From NCBI GenBank assembly GCA_051294375.1, contig CM119265.1, positions 3,767,046-3,831,045 on the forward strand: a DNA stretch of 64,000 bases, in the 5' to 3' direction. A program made the position numbers and the translations under genes. Origin of the DNA: Paraspadella gotoi. Lineage: Eukaryota; Chaetognatha. Of this stretch, positions 30,406 through 41,659 are shown in pieces. Position 1 is the first letter of the stretch. Each line of letters starts with the position of its first letter. A model generated the notes under the pieces. That model made no database searches. It worked only from the letters and a program-made list of their open reading frames with translations, and had not been told where the DNA came from.

Positions 30406-30570
30406 CTCTGTTTACACAAAAGTAGAAAAAGAGAATTAAGTGAAGAAGATAAAATCAGAAAGAGAAAAAAAAGAGAGAAAAAACAAAATGGCCACAGCTC
30501 AGTCGAAAAAGAAATCAAATGAAAAGAAAAAAAAGAGAAAAAAAAAGGAAAGAAAGATAAAGGAAAAAAG
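29940..30570. repeat. Direct duplication of ~360 bp
   Basis: Blocks at about 29880-30205 and 30280-30570 share ATCAAATCGGTAATT, a TTTC array, CACACAAAAGTAGA, and the 40 bp from AACAAAATGGCCACAGCTCA onward. The copies differ by small indels. A 25-N gap lies 180 bp upstream. It duplicates the putative first exon described next. Confidence 0.75.
30129..30209 (+). CDS. Candidate first exon, Lys-rich N-terminus
   Basis: AACAAAATGGCC is a good initiation context. Twenty-seven codons, starting MATAQSKKKSNEKKKKRKKG, end at donor AAAAG|GTAAAG in phase 0. The only acceptor matching in phase is at 30812. The repeat copy at 30489 starts with the same 16 residues but reads on into purine-rich repeat, so only one copy can be functional. 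No family is recognised; the Lys-rich start is common in ribosomal and nucleolar proteins. Confidence 0.35.
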
Positions 30571-30775
30571 GAAGGAAAAAAGAAAGGAAAAGGAAAAAAG
30601 GAAAGAAAGATGAAGGAAAAAAGTGAGGGGAAAAAAGGGAGGAAAAAAAAGGAAAAAAGGAAAGAAAGATAAAGGAAAAAAGGGAGGAAAAAAGGAAAGA
30701 AAGATAATTAAAAAAGGGAGGAAAAAAGAAAGGAAAAGGAAAAAGAAAGAAAGATAAAGGGAAAAAAAAGGAAGG
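30560..30775. repeat. GGAAAA/GGGAGG purine repeat
   Basis: Irregular purine-only sequence built from AGGAAAAAAGGAAAG and GGGAGGAAAAAAGG. It lies in the intron of the candidate Lys-rich gene. Confidence 0.8.
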
Positions 30776-30811
30776 AAGTCGATGAGAAATGTTCGTTGGT
30801 TGATTTTCCAG

Positions 30812-30865
30812 GTGAATAAATATTTGATTGAAGACAAGGTCAAACGAAGAGCCGTGCGACACTAA
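30812..30865 (+). CDS. Candidate terminal exon of the Lys-rich gene
   Basis: Acceptor GGTTGATTTTCCAG is near consensus and opens VNKYLIEDKVKRRAVRH followed by TAA. Joined in phase 0 to 30129-30209 this gives a basic 44-residue protein. A donor-like AAG|GTCAAA inside it means the exon could instead end early and continue elsewhere. Confidence 0.35.
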   Translation: MNKYLIEDKVKRRAVRH

Positions 30866-30904
30866 AGCTAAAAGACATTCTCTCTCTCTCTCTCTCTCTC
30901 TCTC

Positions 30905-30940
<36 letters not shown>

Positions 30941-31110
30941 AGAGAGCGTCCGATTGTCGCCGTTAGATCAACACTTATGCCGCCATCAAAAAGAAAAACG
31001 ATTAGATGCCGATGAAGATATCATTTATTCATTGAAGAGCACAGAGAGAGAGAGAGCACACAGAGAGAGAGAAGAGAGAGAGAGAAGAGAAGAGATGAGA
31101 GAGAGGAGCA

Positions 31111-31985
31111 GCAGAGAGAGAGAGAGAGAGAGAAGAGTCTCGGTCTAACGGACGCAGTCGAAAGGAGCGCGGTGGCCAAGAGCATCGCGGTCGACAAAAG
31201 AAATGGAATAACGAGAAGCTTATCGCTTTCGCTCTTTTTTTTATGTCGACTTATTCTTCTTTTTTCGTGTACTCGAACGAACCAAGAAAAAAAAGGAAAT
31301 GCCGTCATAGATTACGAATTATAGAGCATAACGTAAAAAAAATACCGAGATGCTATTAAATTGATCAGATCTCTGGAGAAATTGGCCCCACGCGAAACAT
31401 AAATTTTTTCCTGCAGGTCGATATTAAGAATTGTTTTAACAGTTACAGCAATGTTCTCGTCGTCGATCGTCACTGCAGTCCTTTGTTCCCGTCGTCGGTC
31501 TCGTCCTGTCGGACGTCGTCAACAGTTATCGTTATCGTGATCACAGTGATGTGAAACGCGCTTTTTTTTACAAATTTTTTATTGTTTTGACTCAAAAGTT
31601 TATAAAAAATATTATTTTTAAAATGTATTCCAGACAGGCTTGTTTTTCTGGTCAATATCACTCTTATATCTTTATGCAAATAAATAAAATTTTAAAATAA
31701 ACATAACTTGATTTTACCGAAGGGCTAGCTTATTGACATAACATTGACTAACTCTACCATCACTTACAAACTAGTAAACTAGTTAATAATTCAACGATAT
31801 ATATCGCGAAATTGTCTTCATAGTCCTCCTCGGGGTGTATGATTGGTTCTGTAGTTTCGTCTATTACTACGCGTGAAATTGAGTCTTTGTCACACGTTGA
31901 GAGAGAGAGAGAGAAGGAAGAGAGAGATGAGAGAGAGAGAAGAGAGAGAGAGAGAAGAGAGAGAGAGAGGAGGAGAGGAGAGAGC
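31111..31985 (+). repeat. Inverted repeat, left arm
   Basis: From GAGTCTCGGTCTAACGGACG onward this segment is the reverse complement of 32738-32011. Shared blocks include GACGCAGTCGAAAGGAGCGC, GGTGGCCAAGAGC, TTATGTCGACTTATT and TACGCGTGAAATTG. The arms meet at a 25-N gap. The left arm has about 40 bp (around 31822-31862) that the right arm lacks. Confidence 0.85.
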
Positions 31986-32010
31986 NNNNNNNNNNNNNNN
32001 NNNNNNNNNN

Positions 32011-32703
32011 TCTCTCTAACGGTGAAAGAACAATTTCACGCGTAGAAAGACGAGATGACAATTTCGGATATATATCGTCGAATTATTAACTTGTTTTCTT
32101 AGTTTGTAAGTGATTGGTTAGTTTAGTTTAGTCAATAGTTTAGTTTAGTTTAGTCAATAGCTAGCCCTTCGTAAATGTCAAGTATGTTTATTTAAAATTT
32201 TATTTTAATTGCATAAAAGATACAAAGAGTGATTATTGACCGGAAAAAAGGCCTCCTGGAATACATTTTAAAAATATATATTTTTTAAAACTTTTGAGTC
32301 AAACAATAAAAATTTGAAAAAAACGCGTCACATCACTGGATCACGATAACGATAACGTTGACGACGACGACGACGACGACGAAAAGGACGGCAGTGACGA
32401 CGACGACAATTGCGAACGTTAAAATCCAATTCTTAAAATCGACCCAGGAAAAAATTTATGTTTCGTGGCCAATATTCTCCAGATCTATATCAATTTAACA
32501 TCTCGGTATTTTTTTTACGTTATGCTCTATAATTCGAGCATGACGGCATTTCCTTTTTTTTTGGTCGTCGATACAGAAAAAAGAAAATAAGTCGACATAA
32601 AAAAAAAGAGCGATAAGCGATAAGCTTCTCGTCATTCCATTTCTTTTTTTCGACCGCGATGGCTCTTGGCCACCGCGCTCCTTTCGACTGCGTCCTTGAC
32701 CGA

Positions 32704-32738
<35 letters not shown>
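32011..32738 (-). repeat. Inverted repeat, right arm
   Basis: Reverse-complement counterpart of the left arm, ending in a (CT)n array at a 288-N gap. Differences from the left arm include small indels and longer stretches, for example an added TTTAGTTTAGTCAATAG duplication near 32119-32155. Neither arm has a convincing gene. Confidence 0.85.
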
Positions 32739-33026
32739 NNNNNNNNNNNNNNNNNNNNNNNNNNNNNNNNNNNNNNNNNNNNNNNNNNNNNNNNNNNNNN
32801 NNNNNNNNNNNNNNNNNNNNNNNNNNNNNNNNNNNNNNNNNNNNNNNNNNNNNNNNNNNNNNNNNNNNNNNNNNNNNNNNNNNNNNNNNNNNNNNNNNNN
32901 NNNNNNNNNNNNNNNNNNNNNNNNNNNNNNNNNNNNNNNNNNNNNNNNNNNNNNNNNNNNNNNNNNNNNNNNNNNNNNNNNNNNNNNNNNNNNNNNNNNN
33001 NNNNNNNNNNNNNNNNNNNNNNNNNN

Positions 33027-33622
33027 AAGAGGCCGTCAACAGGCCGACATCAGGTTAAGCGTTAAGGGCGACACAGAATTTATCACAAAAAATGATGTTT
33101 TTGTGACATTTTTTCCCTTATTCGATGAGAAAAGAATAACGAATTCTGTCGGAAATTAAAAAACCATACGAATCAATACTTTATATTTTATATTTCTTTT
33201 TTGTAAAAAAAGGGGGAAAAAGGAATACGCAATACTTTTTTCACAGATATTAAAACTAAAGCTTACAAATATTGAGTTTGTGAGTCATTCACATCATATT
33301 ATCATATTTTGTATCCTTATAAACAAAAAGAAAACAAATAACAAAAACTTGATTGTGTTGAAAACATCGACAGACTGCTTATCCCCCCGTCTACAAACGA
33401 CCTCACCCTTTCTCGTTTTGACCTGACCTGAACTCACCCAACACTGAATCTGACCCGACCCCGAGCCAGGAAACCCATCTCCTTCTCCTCTTCCTCCTCG
33501 TCTCCTTACTCACCCGAAACTCGACAGAGAGCGAGACAGAGTCATCAGCCTCCTCCTCTTCCCCTTCCCCTTCGCAGGTACTAATGCGCCGTTCACGCGC
33601 ACTGCTCGCCTTTCCGTTGCCA

Positions 33623-33679
<57 letters not shown>

Positions 33680-34250
33680 TGTTCGAAGGCATTCGCTGTT
33701 TTTCATTTTTCGCCGTCGAAGGGCGAAAGGAAGTCGCCGGCCGCGAGATCGCCGGAAGTTTCGCCAAAAATTCGTCGCAGATATTCGCCTCATCGTCGCC
33801 AAATGTTTTCACTTTGAATTCGTTCGATTTTTCGTCGTCGCTTTGATTTTTCACGATTGATCGATCGAGCGGACGCGATGACGTCGAAGGTCGCCTTGAC
33901 AACCGAAACGCTACTTCGAACTCATCGCCATGACAACCGATCGCGTCCGTGGACTGACACCCTCGTTGACCTCTTTGGCCGGCGACGAGACGAAAGGGTC
34001 AGAAGAGGTCAAATTGGGTGACAAGGGTTACGAAGATCACCAGATGGAAATCTCCAATTTAGATTTCGAAATTAAGTGATGTTATTCTCTTGGGGAAAGA
34101 GAATGACTTAATGATTCTTTTGTTATTGGCCATGAAAAATCAATACTGTTATTATCAGTTAAACGTTATGATAAGTATTTTCTTAGAAATTGTTTTCTTT
34201 TATTTTGGGTTAAAAATATTCCGAGAATAAAAACATTCAAGGACTCAATT
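33027..34250. other. Mixed intergenic sequence with a GA array
   Basis: A (GA)n array at 33625-33677 interrupts a minus-strand frame (33510-33902) whose upper half, KSNEFKVKTFGDDEANICDE, looks more complex than repeat translation. No splice sites confirm it. The rest holds C/T-rich and CpG-containing sequence without a clear gene. Confidence 0.3.
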
Positions 34251-34278
34251 TAAGTTGTCAAACAAAAATGGCCGCAAT

Positions 34279-34383
<105 letters not shown>

Positions 34384-34879
34384 CTCTCTTTACCCCCTCC
34401 ATCTCTTGGTTATTCATTTCTTCTGACCAAGAGACGCTTCCCGTTCAAAGCCAAAGGTCGAATCTTTATTGAAATTCGAAATCAAATAAAATTTAATAAA
34501 ATTCGAAATTAAAAGAAATAAAAGGAAGAGGAGACATCGACAATTTCCTCTGCAACGCCAAGACTCGTTGCCGTCTGCAACGTTTCTTTCTCTTTGACCA
34601 TTTCATCAACCATTTTGCAGAAGGAAAGTTTTTTTTTTTTTTTTCAAGAAAATGTTACATTTTTTTAAAGAGCGACGTAAAAAAAAAACAAATAAATGAT
34701 TTGCTTAACAGCGATATAAATAAAATATAGAGCCGTAAATTAACAAGATTATTTTAGTATTTGGAAAATTTATAAAATAAGAATTGCATTCTCGAATGAA
34801 ATTTAACTCATAAAAAATATTAATAATAATTTTAATTCAAATCGATATTTTTTTCCTCCACCTATTTAAACTTCCATAT

Positions 34880-35227
34880 TTGGATCGCGATGGATGTAAC
34901 CATTTTCTCGAGACATTTACGAGATGGAATCGTCTCCTCATTGGCGCCGAGTGGAACACCCACAACTCTTCTCGGGCGTCGCCGATTGTGGGAGACATTC
35001 GCGCCGGTTCGAACGACGCCGAGCCACGCCCAGGGTCGACATCACTTGGCGCGGCGCCCCCAAGTGTCTCAGACGTGGGACTCGATTCTTTGGCGCCGGT
35101 AGATTTAAGCGAGGAACATCCGATGCTGTAACCGATGCGACAGCAGATGCAGCAGTGGATTCACGATCAGATTCAGCAGCAAGCAGTATGCGGTATGCAG
35201 GCTGCGGAAAAACCAGAAAAGTCCGAC
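34880..35227 (+). pseudogene. Open frame interrupted by one TAA, unknown protein
   Basis: One plus-strand frame from about 34880 reads ETFTRWNRLLIGAEWNTHNS, IVGDIRAGSNDAEPRPGSTS and DSLAPVDLSEEHPML, meets TAA at 35129-35131, and continues in the same frame as PMRQQMQQWIHDQIQQQAVC, GMQAAEKPEKSDNILQ and a second TAA. Both sides look like protein, and the Gln-rich part resembles a coiled coil. The internal TAA is also present in the duplicate at 35904. No ATG starts the frame; two other frames here are open too because the region is GC-rich. It may be a decayed gene or retroelement fragment. No family is recognised. Confidence 0.35.
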
Positions 35228-35798
35228 AACATTCTGCAATAAATTGAAATTCGCATCAGATGCAGATAACAATTCAAATGACAATTCAAGTGACAATCCG
35301 GTGGAGATTGCTTTCATCGTCAAAATGAAAGAAACGTAAACAAAACGATATTAACTAAAATTTCACAAACAGTTTAAAAGATACCTGGTACCAATAACTC
35401 CATCTTTCGGTTCCCGCCATTTTTCATTTCTGCCGCCATTGAAAACGCCGCAACCGACTTTTTGAATTCCTTGGCTCCAAGAACCTCCGGCTTCGTCAGC
35501 GCCGGTTTCTATCCTCAACGGCGCCGGCTTTCTCCCCTCGGCGTCATCCTTCCGGGCATTTTTCTTCTTTCCTTTCCTTTCCTCTATTCCTCCCCTTCTC
35601 CTCCGCTGGAAACGCCTTCTCTCCTCCTCTTCCTTTCCTTTTTTTTTCTCCGCCATCCCCGCCGGAGAAAAGGGAGGAACGGCGGGAAAGAAAAATGGGA
35701 GGAAGGAAAGAGAAGGAAAAGGGAGAAAGGGAGGAAAAGGAAGGAAGGGAGGAAAAGAAAAAGGGAGGAAGGGAGGAAAAGGAAAAAGGGAAGAGAAG
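35062..35798. repeat. Direct duplication, left copy
   Basis: This segment, from CCCCCAAGTGTCTCAGACG to the GGGAGGAAAAGG purine tract, recurs at 35824-36590. The left copy ends at a 25-N gap inside the purine tract. Confidence 0.85.
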
Positions 35799-35823
35799 NN
35801 NNNNNNNNNNNNNNNNNNNNNNN

Positions 35824-36590
35824 CCGCCCCCAATGTCTCAGACGGTGGGACTCCGATTCTTTGGCGCCGGTAGAATTTAAGCGAGAACATCCGTATGCTG
35901 TAACCGATGCGACAGCAGATGCAGCATGGATAATCAACGATCAGATTCAGCAGCAGCAAGCAGTATGCGGTATGAGGCTGCGAGAAAAACCAAAAAGTCC
36001 GACAACATTCTGCAATAAATTGAAAATTCGCATCAAGATTGCAGATAACAATTCAAATGACAAATTCAGTGACAATCCGGTGGAGATTGCTTTCAATCGT
36101 CAAAAGGTGAAAAGAAACGTAAAACCAAAACGATATTAATAAAAATTTCACAAACGTTAAAAAGATCCTTGGTACCAATAACTCCATCTTTCGGTTCCCG
36201 CCATTTTTCATTTCTTGCCGCCATTGAAAAACGCCGCAACCGACTTTTTGAATTCCTTGGCTCCAAGAACCTCCGGCTTCGTCAGCGCCGGTTTCTATCC
36301 TCAACGGCGCCGGCTTTCTCCCCTCGGCGTCATCCTTCCGGGCATTTTTCTTCTTCTATTCCTTTTTCCTCTATTCCTCTCCCTTCTCCTCCGCTGGAAA
36401 CGCCCTTCTCTCCTCCTCTTCCTTTCCTTTTTTTTTTATCTCTCGCCATGCCCGCCGGAGAAAAGGGAGGAACGGCGGGAAAGAAAATGGGTAGGAAGGA
36501 AAGAGAAGGAAAAAGGGAGAAAGGGAGGAAAAGGAAGGAAGGAGGAAAAGAAAAAGGGAGGAAGGGAGGAAAAGGAAAAAGGGAAGAGAA
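35824..36590. repeat. Direct duplication, right copy
   Basis: Starts CCGCCCCCAATGTCTCAGAC directly after the gap. It differs from the left copy by many one-base indels, the same pattern as at 10708. Confidence 0.85.
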
Positions 36591-37255
36591 GAAAAGGGAG
36601 GAAGGGAGGAAAAGGAAAAGAGGAGGAAGAGGAAAAGAAAAAGGGGAGAAAAGAAAAAGGGAAAAAGGGACGAAAAGGAAAGGAGGAAGGAGGAAAAGAA
36701 AAAGGGAAAAGAAGGAAAAGGGAGGATAGGAGGAAAGGGAAAAGGGAGGAAGGGAGGAAAAGGAAAAAGGGAAGAGAAGGAAAAGGGAAGGGAGGAAAAG
36801 GAAAAAGGAGGAAGGGAGGAAAGGAAAAGGGAAGAGAAGGAAAAAGAAAAGGGAGGAAGGGGAAGAAAAAGAAAAAAGGAAGAAGAAGAAAAAGGAGAAA
36901 GGAAGGAAAAGGAAAAGGGAGGAAGGAAGGAAAATGAAAAAGGGAAGAGAAGGAAAAAGGAGGAAGGAAGGAAAAGGAAAAAGGGGACAGAAGGAAAAGG
37001 GAGGAAGGGAGGAAAAGGAAAAGGAGGAAGGAAAAAAAAAGAATTGAGAAAGTAAAGGGAGTAAAGAAGAAGGGAAAGGAGGAAAGGCATAAAGGATCAG
37101 AGGGGAAACAAAGGAAAGGAAAGAAAAAAATGCAGTTGAGAGGAAAATAGACAAAATGTAAGAAAGGAAAATAAAAGAAAGAGGAAAAAAGAACAAACGG
37201 AAGAAAAAAAGTAAAAAAAGGATAGAAAATAAAAGAAAGAAAGAAACTGATGAAA
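36470..37255. repeat. Polypurine minisatellite, ~790 bp
   Basis: Purine-only plus strand made of GGGAGGAAGGGAGGAAAAGG, GAAAAAGGGAAGAGAAGG and variants, with very few pyrimidines. All frames stay open by composition; none is a gene. Confidence 0.95.
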
Positions 37256-37980
37256 GAGGAAAGAGGAAAATTACCGAAATATATAATTATTAACTGGAAA
37301 CGAAAATTACTTTTTTTTTACATTGTTTAATCTATTTCCTAATTGAAGGGCACGCGCGGCGAATAAAAATATTATATTTTTTTGCGATAATTTACATTAA
37401 TTCTTACTTTAAATATAACTTTTTCGTTGTTTTGCTCTCTCTCAAATCATTGTCATTGTCGCCCAGAAATAAAAGAGATAATTATCCTCGGATAAACGAA
37501 ATTCCGAAAGAAAACTTGAGTCTCGAAAACTAAAAGGATTTCAACGGTCGTCGACGAATTAAACTTCATTATTTTTTAACAAAACTCGAATTTCGTCTCA
37601 AAGACAGAATAGTCGGAAGCCAAGCGAAAGCAGCGATATCCTATGATATCTGTGTTCGAGTAATCTCCCGATATCTGGTTCAAGCAAACCCTTGCAGCCC
37701 AATTGAACTCACAACGACATTAGATTCACCAGATTTCCGAACACAAATTACTCACGATGATTTAAGACGACGATTGTGCTCGATGATTTTTTTTCGTATC
37801 CCACGCTACGCGAATACGAACCGGAACCAAAAGTGATACGTAGTACAGAGCTCTATTCGTCAGCGTATCGCGGCGACGTATCCGCGTTTATTTTCTCAAC
37901 TTAGCGCTCAACGTATCGTAGATTCGCTTTCTCGCGCTTTCGTCGTAATTCACGAAATCGTCCAAGCAGTACGCCTCAGC

Positions 37981-38030
37981 CGCCGCCGCCGCCGCCGCCG
38001 CCGCCGCTGCCGCAGCCGCGTACCGCATTG
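37981..38030. repeat. (GCC)n trinucleotide run
   Basis: TCAGCC(GCC)8 GCTGCCGCAGCC. One plus frame is poly-Ala followed by YRIDAAATPATETPEQTPAP and a stop. It lies 190 bp before the exon at 38216, so it could be coding, or part of a CpG-rich promoter or 5' untranslated region of that gene. Confidence 0.8.
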
Positions 38031-38166
38031 ACGCCGCGGCGACGCCGGCGACAGAAACGCCCGAACAAACTCCGGCGCCGATTCAATAGGCGATCGTAAA
38101 ACTGTTTCCATGACGATTTGTTGAAAGTGACTTCAGTGTAGAAACAATCTCTTTGATTGGCCCTTT

Positions 38167-38171
<5 letters not shown>

Positions 38172-38207
<36 letters not shown>

Positions 38208-38213
38208 CCCCAG
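38172..38213 (+). promoter_or_regulatory. CT-array splice acceptor
   Basis: (CT)n followed by C7 and AG immediately precedes the initiator ATG at 38216, so the microsatellite serves as the polypyrimidine tract of a 5' untranslated-region intron. Confidence 0.55.
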
Positions 38214-38215
38214 CC

Positions 38216-38416
38216 ATGGTGTGGAGCTGGGTATACGAGTCCCAACACCACCCCGGCTCCGGTTCCACCCCCAGCGCTTGCTCCACCTCCACCCCTGGGG
38301 GCGGCCCTCCTTCCTCCTCCTCTCACGGGGGTGGCGGCGAAGGCAGCGCAGGAGCCCCGTCACCCCTGGGGCCTCTTCACCCTCATCACCACTCCCACCC
38401 ATCAACTCACCACCCC

Positions 38417-38449
<33 letters not shown>

Positions 38450-38582
38450 GGGTGCGGACCCGGCACCGCCAACGGTTCCACCACTCCGGATCCGCAAACG
38501 TCGCCCGCGGCGCTGCAGTTTAACGTCAGCATGAATCTCGCCTTTCAACACTCCAATCCCTTTGGAGATCCTGATTATTACG
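38216..38582 (+). CDS. First coding exon of a His/Pro/Ser/Gly-rich protein
   Basis: A (CT)n-CCCCCCCAG acceptor is followed at once by CCATGG, an ideal start context. The 367 nt encode MVWSWVYESQHHPGSGSTPS, Ser/Gly/Pro-rich sequence, HPHHHSHPSTHH, ten histidines from a CATCAT run, then a conserved-looking end FNVSMNLAFQHSNPFGDPDY. The donor TACG|GTAGGT ends it in phase 1. A long low-complexity N-terminus with His repeats before an ordered motif is typical of arthropod transcription factors and developmental regulators, but I cannot name the gene. The exon at 41368 is phase-compatible but unproven as its partner. Confidence 0.6.
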
Positions 38583-39164
38583 GTAGGTGGAGTGACGGAC
38601 CGGAGTGGTAGAGGACAATATGGAGAGCCTCGTTTTTCTGGAAATGCCTCGTTTAGATACAATGGCGTTTAACATATTTGTTTTTCTAAGTTATATCGTG
38701 CCTTTTCATGAAAATGATTTTTTTTTTTGACGTGAACATTTTTAATTCCTTTGAAAAAAGGAAAGTTCAGAATCAGATTAACAGGATAACTTTGGGTTTG
38801 GTCAAATTTGTGGAAACCCAGTTAGACAGTTTAAACAATAAAAGTTCTTCAATTTTCTTCAAATTCTTTAAATTACTTCAAATTTTAATCTTTAAAAAAT
38901 ACTAATTATAAAATACAATTTATAAACATTAATAATACAATCATAATCTTTAAAATAAAAAAAAATAGTTGACTCACGACTGTGACCCTGTGATCGACCT
39001 CACGTCGTCTCACCGTTCGATTCACATTTTTCGATTCACGTGGTTCCGTCGGCTTTATCACGTGACAAGACAAAGTAGACTAATTGTCTCACAGCATCGG
39101 ATACATAAAGAGTATCGCCTCTCGTTTTCAATCTCTTTATCGCAGCATGACTATCGCAGCTGAT

Positions 39165-39170
<6 letters not shown>

Positions 39171-39254
<84 letters not shown>

Positions 39255-39272
39255 TCCCTCTCTCTCTCTCTA
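39171..39272. repeat. (CT)n array, ~100 bp
   Basis: Ends CTATCTCTCCAG, acceptor-like. The next 40 nt (39282-39321) read ESSFVNEKREPRG up to a donor-like GGGG|GTGAGA; the phase does not match the exon at 38216, so it is only a weak exon candidate. Confidence 0.95.
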
Positions 39273-39667
39273 TCTCTCCAGGAGTCTTCTTTTGTAAATG
39301 AAAAGCGTGAGCCTCGCGGGGGTGAGATTGCAAAAAAAGAATGGAGGCTGCGAAGGGGGCGTCGGAGGTGTTGGCGGTGTTGCCTGCGGTGACGAGAGGT
39401 TTGAAGATAAAGAGGAAGAGGATGAGCGACTCATCCCGATACTCAAAGTCTCATTTAAACGTAGACTTAAGATGGCGTGAGTGGGCGGGGAAGCGTGAGA
39501 GGTAAGTGGCAAACGTGTGAAGAAGGGGAAAACATTGGTTAGTGGTAAATGGCAGATGTGTGAGGAGGCGTGGATGCATGTGTGAGAGAAAATGGCGAAT
39601 GGGTAAATGGCCCTTTGCAAGCTGTTGTAAGAGCGTTGAGAAATTGTCGTGATAAAATGCTATTCAA

Positions 39668-39794
<127 letters not shown>

Positions 39795-39959
39795 TCTCCC
39801 TCTCATATCTCCGGCGCCAACTGCTTCCACGCCCCCTTCGATTCGTGGCGCCATCTCCTTACTGGCGCCATCTCCTAACTGGCACCATCTCGTAACGCCG
39901 AAGAGAACAAGTTTTCTTTTGGAATCTCAAATATCTTTTTCTTGGTCCATATAATCTCA

Positions 39960-40370
39960 TTTGCATATTGTCGTAACTCATATCACGAAATCATATAATT
40001 TTTCCAGTTTTTTGGTTATGAAAAAACAGAGAGAATAACTATTTATAAATGATTTTTAATCATTAGCATTTAAAAGGTCGAAAGATAATAAGATACCCCA
40101 AAGATTAGTTTTTACAGAATTGAATATCATGATTCATGAAAAGATTCAAGATTCAACGTAGAAAAATTCGCCCTCTGACACTTCTATTACGTAACAACGT
40201 GTCAAAAAAAAGCCTTAAATCATATTGAAACTTTATTTATATTATGTTTTTTTTCATTTCAAAGTGGAATTTTAGAAAGCCATATATTTCCCAAATTTTG
40301 CATCTCGAAAGTCGTCGTCGTCGTCGTCGTCGTCGTCTTAGCGTCGCCATCGATATTCTCGAGTTACACA
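39960..40370. other. AT-rich DNA ending in a (GTC)n run
   Basis: No gene seen. (GTC)8 lies at 40313-40337. Confidence 0.5.
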
Positions 40371-40726
40371 AATGAGTTACCTTAACGAGGATCGTTACGA
40401 GAGTTCTGGGGCAACGACGACGACGACGACGATGACGACGACGACAAAGATGACGAAGGAGCGATGCCTCGTTTAACTGAGGAGTGATGAATTGACCGAC
40501 CGCAATGAAATGTAAGAAAGAGATAGAGAGAGAGAGAGAGCCTACGGTCTGGATACAAGTCTGGATGATTGAGACTGATTGAGAGCATGGGAGAGTCGAG
40601 AGAGAGAGAGAGAAGACGAATGAGAGGTGGATTTTTGGTTAAGTTATCGGTGATTAAGCTCTCCGCAGCCATAAAGAGATTAGTAACGCTAGATTCTTCA
40701 TCGTACGAGGAGAACGAACGGAGATA

Positions 40727-40945
40727 CTATTTAACATTATAAATCCGATAATTCGGAGACAGTATGTTCATTTCTTCGTCTTGAAGTCGTGTATGGAGTG
40801 GGTCTAAAGAGCTGGGGGTGGGTTGATGGAGTGATGGGACGAATGTCGACGATCTTGTCATGATTCTTTGTGAATGTGAATGTGAACGAAATTTCTCTTT
40901 TTCCTTTTTGCTCTTCTTTGTGAGTTCGTGCAGTTTACGAAACAT
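40727..40945 (-). CDS. Hypothetical short ORF
   Basis: Seventy-two codons from ATG, starting MFRKLHELTKKSKKEKEKFR and ending LSPNYRIYNVK with a stop. The composition is mixed and not microsatellite-derived. No splice sites or family support it; a second minus frame at 40382-40672 ends SVKRGIAPSS and a GAC-repeat-encoded Ser run. Either may be part of a gene or chance. Confidence 0.25.
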   Translation of the reverse strand: MFRKLHELTKKSKKEKEKFRSHSHSQRIMTRSSTFVPSLHQPTPSSLDPLHTRLQDEEMNILSPNYRIYNVK

Positions 40946-41023
40946 TTCCAGTTGCTTTTGGATTAATTAAATATTAAGTTTTTGTCTCATGAAATTGGTG
41001 TACAACAAATATAAAAATTATAT

Positions 41024-41100
41024 ATTTATTCAATGAATAAGCTATCTTGTGGGTTAAGGGTTCCATCTGTCTTACGATAAAATATAATATCATTAATTAA
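41024..41100. repeat. Dispersed TTCATTTAATAAATAAGC element, copy 3
   Basis: TTATTCAATGAATAAGCTAT, CTTGTGGGTTAAGGGTTCCA and TCTGTCTTACGATAAAATAT correspond to the copy at 25203 with its middle part missing. Confidence 0.6.
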
Positions 41101-41296
41101 AATTCTATGTTTCTTTTTTGTTGAATTGTTTCATTTTTTCTTTTTCAGTTTTAATTCCTCGCCTTCTCTTATTTCGTTACTTTTTTCCACAATTTGGTTT
41201 CAATCACTTAACGATCCTCTTTAAAATCTCTCTCTCTCTCTCTCTCTNNNNNNNNNNNNNNNNNNNNNNNNNCGATCCTCTTTTTTAAAATTCTCA

Positions 41297-41328
<32 letters not shown>

Positions 41329-41367
41329 CTTCTCTCTCTCTCTCTCCTTTCTCTCTCTCTCTCTCAG

Positions 41368-41440
41368 CCAAAGGAGCGCGTAACGTCGTCTGGGGCAAAT
41401 CAGTTTTCCATATCAAGTTATCACCACGCGGCTGACAAAG
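41368..41440 (+). CDS. Exon candidate after a CT-array acceptor
   Basis: CTTTCTCTCTCTCTCTCAG is a strong acceptor. In phase 1 the exon reads AKGARNVVWGKSVFHIKLSP followed by RG and TGA, which would close the gene at 38216. In phase 0 it reads PKERVTSSGANQFSISSYHH and stays open into the next CT array. The minus strand is also open. Existence of an exon is plausible; frame and partner are undecided. Confidence 0.3.
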
Positions 41441-41489
41441 CTTCCGCCCGTTCCCACATCCCCGATGGGAAGCCGACAGTGCTGGTCTC

Positions 41490-41529
<40 letters not shown>

Positions 41530-41659
41530 TTTGAAGAAGCGACAGGAAAATTCTTTCCTCAAAGTTTATCTCCATAAAATCACGAGAAAAGAAGAAGCTT
41601 GTGAAGGACGCGTCTTTTCGTGAACCGAAAATTCTGTCTCGAGATCTCCTCATTAAAAT

